From Clostridium sp. (GTDB lineage Bacteria > Bacillota > Clostridia > Clostridiales > Clostridiaceae): a stretch of 64,000 nt of DNA. Below are positions 58,879-64,000 of the stretch, one piece after another. The DNA lies in the NCBI RefSeq assembly GCF_026168755.1, contig NZ_JAPFDR010000003.1:62001-126000 (forward strand), in the 5' to 3' direction. A program made the translations under genes and the position numbers. Position 1 is the first letter of the stretch. Each line of letters begins with the position of its first letter. The notes under the pieces are model-generated. The model was given only the letters and a program-made list of their open reading frames with translations, was not told where the DNA came from and did not search any database.

Positions 58879-59475
58879 ATGGCAAAGATGATGGGACCAA
58901 GATTTAAGCAGTGCAGACGATTAGGCTTAAATGTTTGTGGACATCCAAAAGCGATGAAGAGAGCAGCCAAAGGTACAGCAAGAAATGATAAAAAACTTTC
59001 TGACTATGGTACTCAATTATTAGAAAAGCAAAGATTAAGAGCTTATTACGGAGTTATGGAAAAGCAATTTGCTAACTACTTTGAAAAAGCATCTAAATCA
59101 AAAGAATTAACAGGTCATGCTTTAATTAACTTACTAGAATGCAGATTAGATAATTTAGTTTATAGATTAGGTTTTGCAAACTCAATAAGACAAGCAAGAC
59201 AAATGGTTGTTCATGGTCATATTTTAGTTAATGGTAAAAAAGTTGATATTCCATCATTCAACGTTTCAGTTGGAGATGAAATTAAATTAAGAGAAAAATC
59301 TAAAAAGAATGTTATGTTCAAAGAAAACTTTGAATCAAACATACTTAATGTTTTACCATACTTAAGTAAAAATGAAGCTAATTTCTCTGGAGTTTTAGAA
59401 AGACTTCCTCAAAGAACTGAAGTTCCAATAGAAATTAATGAAGTTTTAGTTGTAGAGTATTATTCTAAAAACTAG
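58879..59475 (+). CDS. rpsD: Stand-alone ribosomal protein S4 (cysteine-poor form)
   Basis: 198 residues, start behind AAGGAGATG. The N-terminal domain opens [19 protein letters not shown], then the S4 RNA-binding domain [20 protein letters not shown] with [17 protein letters not shown]. Zinc-type S4 proteins carry four N-terminal Cys; here only C12 and C20 occur and F stands at position 9, so the zinc site is not intact. It is not in the S13-S11-rpoA cluster, and lies alone between terminators. A Fur-type box covers its promoter. It may be an alternative S4 made when metal is scarce; a primary copy elsewhere is assumed. Confidence 0.92.
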   Translation: MAKMMGPRFKQCRRLGLNVCGHPKAMKRAAKGTARNDKKLSDYGTQLLEKQRLRAYYGVMEKQFANYFEKASKSKELTGHALINLLECRLDNLVYRLGFANSIRQARQMVVHGHILVNGKKVDIPSFNVSVGDEIKLREKSKKNVMFKENFESNILNVLPYLSKNEANFSGVLERLPQRTEVPIEINEVLVVEYYSKN

Positions 59476-59577
59476 TTAAAATCATCTTTCATTTAAGGAA
59501 GAAATTTTCTCTAAAAATTATATCTTGTATTATTTATAAGCCAATGTTGAATTTAAATAAGTTGTGTGAAAAGAAAA

Positions 59578-59616
59578 AGACTAATGTGATGTGCAGATCA
59601 TATTAGTCTCTTTCTT
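59578..59616 (+). terminator. Intrinsic terminator after rpsD
   Basis: AGACTAATGTGAT (59578-59590) pairs with ATCATATTAGTCT (59597-59609, one mismatch), then a T-rich tail. Confidence 0.8.
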
Positions 59617-59629
59617 TATTATTTATAGC

Positions 59630-59665
59630 AAAAAAACATGATAAACAAATTTGTTTATCATGTTT
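59630..59665 (-). terminator. Intrinsic terminator of thrS
   Basis: Perfect 16-bp palindromic stem (59634-59649 with 59650-59665, so the loop must open the centre) followed on the minus strand by a T-run. Confidence 0.8.
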
Positions 59666-59673
59666 AATTAAAA

Positions 59674-61605
59674 TTATCTTTCTTTATTAGCTATTTCAGA
59701 AGTGATTCTAGAAACAAATGAATCTAAAGCCATTGCTCCTTCATCATCATTTTTTCTACTTCTTACAGAAACTTCATTGTTAGCAGCTTCCTTTTCACCT
59801 ACAACTAAGATATAAGGAACTCTTTCAAGTCTAGCTTCTCTAATTTTGTAACCAATTTTTTCAACTCTGTGGTCAGCTTCAACTCTAACACCATTTCTTC
59901 TTAAAGTTTTAACTACTTCATTAGCATAATCAGCATATTTATCAGAAAGTGGAAGAACTTTAGCTTGAACAGGTGACATCCATGTTGGGAAAGCTCCAGC
60001 ATACTTTTCAATTAAAGTAGCTATAGTTCTTTCATAACATCCAATTGATGATCTATGAATAACAAATGGTATTTTCTTTTCGCCATCTTTATCAATATAA
60101 GTCATACCAAGTCTTTCACCTAAAGCAAAATCAATTTGAACAGTAATTATTGTATCTTCTTTTCCATGAACGTTTTTAGATTGGATATCAAGTTTTGGTC
60201 CATAGAATGCAGCTTCACCTTCAGCTTCAACATAATCAATTCCTAAGTGATCTAATATAGTTCTCATTTGGTTTTGAGTAGCTTCCCAAGCTTCTGGGTT
60301 ATTTATATATTTTTCAGTGTTTGTTGGATCCCATTTAGAGAATCTGTAAGATATATCTTCAGAAATTCCTAAAGTCTCCATAACGTAATTTATTAAATCA
60401 ACAACTTCTTTGAATTCATCTTCTAATTGTTCTGGAGTACAGATTATATGACCTTCTGATAAAGTGAATTGTCTAACTCTAGTAAGACCGTGCATTTCAC
60501 CTGAAGCTTCTTTTCTGAATAGAGTAGAAGTTTCAGCATATCTTATTGGAAGATCTCTATAACTGTGTTGTTCTGCATTGTAAACAGTGAATTGGAATGG
60601 GCAAGTCATTGGTCTTAAAGCCATAACTTCAGCATCTTTTTCTTCATCACCTAATACAAACATACCATCTTTATAGTGGCTCCAGTGACCAGAAGCTACG
60701 AATAAATCATTTTTAGACATAAATGGAGTCTTAGTTAAAACGTAACCTCTCTTTTCTTCTTCATCTTCAATCCATCTTTGAAGAGTTTGGAATAACTTAG
60801 CCCCCTTAGGCATGAATAATGGAAGTCCTTGACCTACTTTTTCATCAGTAGTAAAGATTCCAAGTTCTCTACCTAATTTGTTATGATCTCTCTTTTTAGC
60901 TTCTTCTAAAGCTTCTAAGTGAGAATCTAAGTCTGCTTTCTTTAAGAATGCAGTTCCGTATATTCTAGAAAGCATTTTGTTCTTTTCGTCACCTTTCCAG
61001 TAAGCACCAGCACTTCTTATAAGCTTAATAGCCTTAATGTTCTTTAATGATAATACGTGAGGTCCAGCACAAAGGTCAGTGAAATCACCTATTTTATAGA
61101 ATGAAATAATTTCATCTTCTGGAAGGTCATTTATTAATTCAACCTTATAAGGCTCATCTTTCATAAGCTCTAAAGCTTCATTTCTAGGAAGTTCAAATCT
61201 TTCAATTTGAGGATTTTCCTTTATTATTTTTTTCATTTCAGCTTCAATTTTCTCTAAATCTTCAGCAGAGAAAGGTTTTTCTACATCGAAATCATAGTAG
61301 AATCCATTAGTAATTGCAGGTCCAATAGCAATTTTAGCTTCTGGGAATAATCTTTTAACTGCAGCTGCAAGTACATGAGAAATACTATGTCTTACAGCGT
61401 CTTTTCCTTCTTGAGAATCGAAAGTACAAATTTCTAATTCACAATCTTCATTTAAAGTTGTTCTTAAATCAACAACTTTACCATTAACTATTCCGCATTG
61501 AGCAACTCTTGCTAAACCTTCGCTTATAGCTTTAGCAACGTCTAAAACTGATGATCCATTTTCAACTTCTTTAATTGATCCATCTTTTAAAGTGATTTTT
61601 ATCAT
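59674..61605 (-). CDS. thrS: Threonyl-tRNA synthetase ThrS
   Basis: 643 residues from ATG 61605, behind GAAGGGAG; an upstream ATG at 61623 places the site inside the gene. Domains in order: TGS (MIKITLKDGSIKEV), editing domain with HSISH, class II core with RPMTCPFQF, ETSTLFRKEASGEMHGL and FVIHRSSIGCYERT, and the C-terminal anticodon-binding domain. It charges tRNA-Thr and is regulated by the T-box upstream. Confidence 0.97.
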   Translation of the reverse strand: MIKITLKDGSIKEVENGSSVLDVAKAISEGLARVAQCGIVNGKVVDLRTTLNEDCELEICTFDSQEGKDAVRHSISHVLAAAVKRLFPEAKIAIGPAITNGFYYDFDVEKPFSAEDLEKIEAEMKKIIKENPQIERFELPRNEALELMKDEPYKVELINDLPEDEIISFYKIGDFTDLCAGPHVLSLKNIKAIKLIRSAGAYWKGDEKNKMLSRIYGTAFLKKADLDSHLEALEEAKKRDHNKLGRELGIFTTDEKVGQGLPLFMPKGAKLFQTLQRWIEDEEEKRGYVLTKTPFMSKNDLFVASGHWSHYKDGMFVLGDEEKDAEVMALRPMTCPFQFTVYNAEQHSYRDLPIRYAETSTLFRKEASGEMHGLTRVRQFTLSEGHIICTPEQLEDEFKEVVDLINYVMETLGISEDISYRFSKWDPTNTEKYINNPEAWEATQNQMRTILDHLGIDYVEAEGEAAFYGPKLDIQSKNVHGKEDTIITVQIDFALGERLGMTYIDKDGEKKIPFVIHRSSIGCYERTIATLIEKYAGAFPTWMSPVQAKVLPLSDKYADYANEVVKTLRRNGVRVEADHRVEKIGYKIREARLERVPYILVVGEKEAANNEVSVRSRKNDDEGAMALDSFVSRITSEIANKER

Positions 61606-61816
61606 TTTTATATCTCCCTTCATTATAAATAAAATTCAAAATCTGTGATTTTGTTAATTGAGTTTACCCATCCAATTAAATATGGGATGAGTTTCTTTTT
61701 ATAGTATTTAAGAGTTAAGCATTAATAAAAAGAATTAAAGTGTTTGTGTAGCTATTTTTAAATTAACTCTAAATTAAATTGCTTTATCTAAAATATATAA
61801 TATTAATTTACTGTAT

Positions 61817-62062
61817 AAAAAAAGCTCTTCGTCGCTTTTCTTATACAAAATAGTATAGAAAAGGGACGAGAGCGTTATAATTCCCGCGGTTCCACCCTTA
61901 ATTGTCTAAAATAGACCACTTAAGTAAGCATCGTAACGTGATGTAACGGACTTGATTAGAGTCTCTCAGAGGTAGTCTTCAATTAATTTCATTTAAAAAT
62001 ACTTTCAGCTAATGTATTTTCTCTCTGAAAATGAAGGTTTAATTTACTCGTCTCTTCATCGA
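61817..62062 (-). promoter_or_regulatory. Threonine T-box leader of thrS
   Basis: On the minus strand: GATGAAGAGACGAGTAAAT (stem I base), AGAGAG, GCTGAAAGTA distal loop, specifier ACC or ACT (Thr) in GACTACCTCTGAGAG, and the T-box AAGGGTGGAACCGCGGG. The terminator GCTCTCGTCCCTTTTC with GAAAAGCGACGAAGAGC and a T-run ends it at 61817-61873. The expected read-through on uncharged tRNA-Thr is known for the class. Confidence 0.93.
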
Positions 62063-62094
62063 ATTAAAATAATTTAGAATTTTACTTACCAATA

Positions 62095-62123
62095 ATTATA
62101 ATTATCTAACTTTGTAATGTCAA
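62095..62123 (-). promoter_or_regulatory. Consensus sigma-A promoter of T-box-thrS
   Basis: On the minus strand TTGACA (62123-62118), 17-base spacer, TATAAT (62100-62095): a full match to consensus. Confidence 0.85.
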
Positions 62124-62214
62124 CAAATTGTAAGATAAAATATTTTGCTTAACAAGTCATATTATTAAGTAAAGTAACATATATTTTATAAATAAAGTTT
62201 AGTGAGTGAGTCTT

Positions 62215-62451
62215 ATGTATGATTATAGTTCTTTAGAATTTTCTTCTTATGATTGGCTTCAATACTTTTCAAGTAGGTCTAATCATTGGGTATTAAGATA
62301 TTGGAGAAATAATGGAGAAGCATTTTTTAATAGATTTACGATAATAAGTGATAGAAGATTATTTATAATAGGGGATAAGGATAGGGGAAATACTTACGAA
62401 TTTAGAAAACCTTCTGAAGAAGCTTTTATACAAATTAATATGAAAATATAA
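62215..62451 (+). CDS. Orphan 78-residue aromatic-rich protein
   Basis: From ATG 62215 (a GTG at 62206 adds three residues). The ribosome binding site is weak in both cases. It opens MYDYSSLEFSSYDWLQYFSS and is rich in Tyr, Phe and Trp with several Arg, consistent with a small folded domain. No membrane segment. I do not recognise it. It lies between the thrS promoter and a tRNA gene. Confidence 0.5.
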   Translation: MYDYSSLEFSSYDWLQYFSSRSNHWVLRYWRNNGEAFFNRFTIISDRRLFIIGDKDRGNTYEFRKPSEEAFIQINMKI

Positions 62452-62593
62452 AAATATATCAGATTTAACTTGTTTGTACTAGTTATGAAGATGGCTCAAT
62501 TGGAGATTATAATATTTAAAAGAAAGATATCATGGGGTTGAGCCTTACATTTCTATGTTAAAAGAAAAAAATATATAAATTTTAAAAAATATA
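62452..62593 (+). other. Non-coding stretch with a long-range hairpin
   Basis: GGCTCAA (62493-62499) can pair with TTGAGCC (62538-62544) over a 38-base loop. No T-run follows. No gene seen apart from an 18-codon frame that I do not support. Confidence 0.35.
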
Positions 62594-62622
62594 TTGACAA
62601 GTTCTATTTATGATAATATAAT
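62594..62622 (+). promoter_or_regulatory. Consensus sigma-A promoter of the tRNA-Gly gene
   Basis: TTGACA (62594-62599), 17-base spacer, TATAAT (62617-62622), 35 bases before the tRNA. Confidence 0.85.
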
Positions 62623-62657
62623 ATTAATTGTTCAGAGGAACTTAATTAAATAAATAT

Positions 62658-62731
62658 GCGGGTATCGTATATCGGTAATACTCCAGCCTTCCAAGCTGGA
62701 AAGGTGGGTTCGATTCCCACTACCCGCTCCA
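62658..62731 (+). tRNA. tRNA-Gly, anticodon TCC
   Basis: Acceptor arms GCGGGTA and TACCCGC, anticodon stem CCAGC/GCTGG with loop CTTCCAA (anticodon TCC), T arm GTGGG/CCCAC with TTCGATT, discriminator T and encoded CCA. It decodes GGA, and by wobble GGG. Own promoter and terminator. Confidence 0.96.
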
Positions 62732-62735
62732 AATT

Positions 62736-62762
62736 AAAGCTGTGTTTTTCATAGCTTTTTTG
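62736..62762 (+). terminator. Terminator after tRNA-Gly
   Basis: AAAGCTGTG with CATAGCTTT (one mismatch), T-run after. Confidence 0.75.
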
Positions 62763-62897
62763 TTTTTATTAAAATATGTTTTCAGAGAGATTAAAAAATA
62801 TATAACTTATTACAATATAATTTAAAATGTTTAAATAAAAAAGTAGTATAAATAAGTAAACTTATTATATACTACTATAAATTTAAAAAGTTTAATA

Positions 62898-63299
62898 TTA
62901 AAGAGCATCTATTAATAAATCTAAAGCAAGTTCCTCTAAAGTATCTACAGTATATCTGACACAACCCATTAAATTAAATATTATATCCTCTTTTTTATAT
63001 CCTTCCTTATATCTTTTAAGATTTTTTAATAATCTCTTTAAGGAGTTATTATGAATTCCTAAAATTTGTGATATTTCTTTTGGAGAATAATAATCTTTTG
63101 ATAGAATTCTGTACAATTTAGTTTGCATATCAACTTTATATTGAAGATCAACAAATTGATTTTGATGCGGACCATTTTTGCCTCTATGGTGAAGAGCACA
63201 TAAATATTTGTAGTTTATTTCAATATCAAAACCGCCTTCACTTCTATGAATTATATGATGAATATCTGCTTTATCGCCACATATCTCACAATTGTACAA
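62898..63299 (-). CDS. HNH nuclease-like protein with C-terminal helix-turn-helix-like region
   Basis: 133 residues, TTG start behind GGGGG. The first 45 residues are an HNH/treble-clef fold: C4-x2-C7, HH at 14-15, C34-x2-H37 and H38, then GPH ending in H45. Residues about 70-95 (SPKEISQILGIHNNSLKRLL) look like a helix-turn-helix. The rest is unassigned. It is a single gene, not near phage or restriction genes in this window. DNA cleavage or nicking is the family expectation; a role in DNA binding or regulation is possible. Confidence 0.8.
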   Translation of the reverse strand: MYNCEICGDKADIHHIIHRSEGGFDIEINYKYLCALHHRGKNGPHQNQFVDLQYKVDMQTKLYRILSKDYYSPKEISQILGIHNNSLKRLLKNLKRYKEGYKKEDIIFNLMGCVRYTVDTLEELALDLLIDAL

Positions 63300-63459
63300 T
63301 GGATTGCCCCCTTTAATCCTTTTATTATATTATAATCTAAATTGTGTGAAATATCAAATTTACAGAACTTTAAAATCATTACTATTGATTAGTTTTAGTA
63401 TAAAATGTTACTATTAATATATAATATATTATATTAAAAATTATGAAGAAGGTGATAGT

Positions 63460-64000
63460 GTGAGGCACAATTATAATTCTTTTGAGTATTGGAAGGAGTT
63501 AATTATTGAGAACAAAACTATTAGAGGGCACATGCTTATGAATAGGATGCCTACAGATAAAAGCCTTTATATTCACACATTAATTTTCTGCAGGCAGAAT
63601 GGATTAAATAATATTTGGGGTTACCTACCAGATATTAAAGCTTTAATAGGATATATTCAATACTCTTTTTTACCGGAAGCTTTTTATATATGGATTAATT
63701 CTAAGGATGGATCTGTATCAAAAATTCCAATAAAGACTGTAGAGCAAGTAATAAGTGATGGAGAAAAAAGTAAAAAAATTACTAAAGAAGAAGCTAAAAA
63801 GATGAGGCATCAAGTTACTATAATTAAGAAGTGTTGGGATTTACCTAAGAATAAATTAATGCTAGAACTAAAGAAATTTGTAAGAGATTTTAATAGAAGT
63901 TGGCATGGGGATAGTAGTGAGTTTTTATATTTGAAAATTTTTGAGAAACCTGAAGAACTAGGAAAGTTTGTGCTGGATTCTAGTTATATGTCAAATAGTG
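63460..64000 (+). CDS. Unknown protein, cut by the window end
   Basis: GTG start behind GAAGGTGAT; 180 codons are open to the last base and no stop is reached. It opens VRHNYNSFEYWKELIIENK and contains LPDIKALIGYIQYSFLPEAF and a Lys-rich middle. I do not recognise a family and see no signal peptide or membrane segment in the visible part. It is preceded by a short AT-rich gap after the HNH gene. Confidence 0.7.
   Translation, partial: MRHNYNSFEYWKELIIENKTIRGHMLMNRMPTDKSLYIHTLIFCRQNGLNNIWGYLPDIKALIGYIQYSFLPEAFYIWINSKDGSVSKIPIKTVEQVISDGEKSKKITKEEAKKMRHQVTIIKKCWDLPKNKLMLELKKFVRDFNRSWHGDSSEFLYLKIFEKPEELGKFVLDSSYMSNS

Noticed and set aside
62493..62544. Long-range hairpin GGCTCAA/TTGAGCC as a small RNA or terminator.
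   Set aside because: The stem is only 7 bp over a large loop and no T-run follows; kept only as a low-confidence note.

Overview
The window is a very AT-rich chromosome segment from a spore-former-like Clostridium (Clostridium sensu stricto, probably host- or gut-associated). The evidence is the clostridial flagellar gene order, AGGAGG-type ribosome binding sites with many TTG and GTG starts, T-box, purine and SAM-I RNA regulators, a perfect Spo0A box, and an LPKTG-anchored glycan-degrading enzyme. The genus call is inference from these features; the species is not determined.

Layout. (1) 1-7159: remains of a glycosylation island next to the flagellar genes: a small unknown protein, a GT2 glycosyltransferase fused to an SGNH-hydrolase-like domain, a two-unit GT4 glycosyltransferase, a GT2/TPR protein on the minus strand and a decayed GT2 pseudogene. 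(2) 7358-8080: a coiled-coil protein with a flagellin-like stretch. (3) 8337-27762: one long flagellar operon running flgB-flgC-fliE-fliF-fliG-fliH-fliI-fliJ-fliK-flgD-flgE-motA-motB-fliO-fliP-fliQ-fliR-flhB-flhA-fliA-flgF/flgG-flgG-fliM-fliN. It builds the basal body, export gate, hook, stator, switch and sigma-28. No fliL, flhF, flhG or chemotaxis gene lies in it, and FliM lacks the usual CheY-binding N-terminus. Filament genes (flagellin, fliD, flgK, flgL) are not in the window and probably lie to the left.

(4) 27918-29667: a YerC-like TrpR-family regulator and glmM. (5) 29951-38633: branched-chain amino acid operon ilvN-leuC-leuD-leuB-ilvD-ilvB-ilvC behind a T-box-like leader whose acceptor-binding motif I could not find; two of its intergenic gaps hold related imperfect inverted repeats. 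(6) 38730-41503: a CPBP protease, then a guanine-class riboswitch and a purine permease with two candidate PurR boxes upstream. (7) 41659-47088: T-box-gltX, an Asn/Gln-rich small protein, a Cys-rich small protein, glnS on the minus strand and a double DUF1540 protein. (8) 47159-53983: a second CPBP protease, an ACT-less homoserine dehydrogenase and a 1535-residue cell-wall-anchored GH20 hexosaminidase. (9) 54147-58754: an EamA transporter, 5-formyl-THF cyclo-ligase, then SAM-I riboswitch-metY-hom. (10) 58793-64000: a stand-alone ribosomal protein S4 behind a perfect Fur-type operator, T-box-thrS on the minus strand, an orphan 78-residue protein, tRNA-Gly(TCC), an HNH nuclease-like protein and a gene cut by the window end.

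The most unusual item is the S4 paralogue (degenerate zinc-site form) under a Fur-like box. Next are the switch complex without visible CheY docking sites, the flagellar leader with a Spo0A box and a terminator-like hairpin, the degenerate ilv T-box, the operon-internal repeats, and the PurBox-plus-riboswitch double control of the purine permease. I did not find a clearly new multi-gene system.
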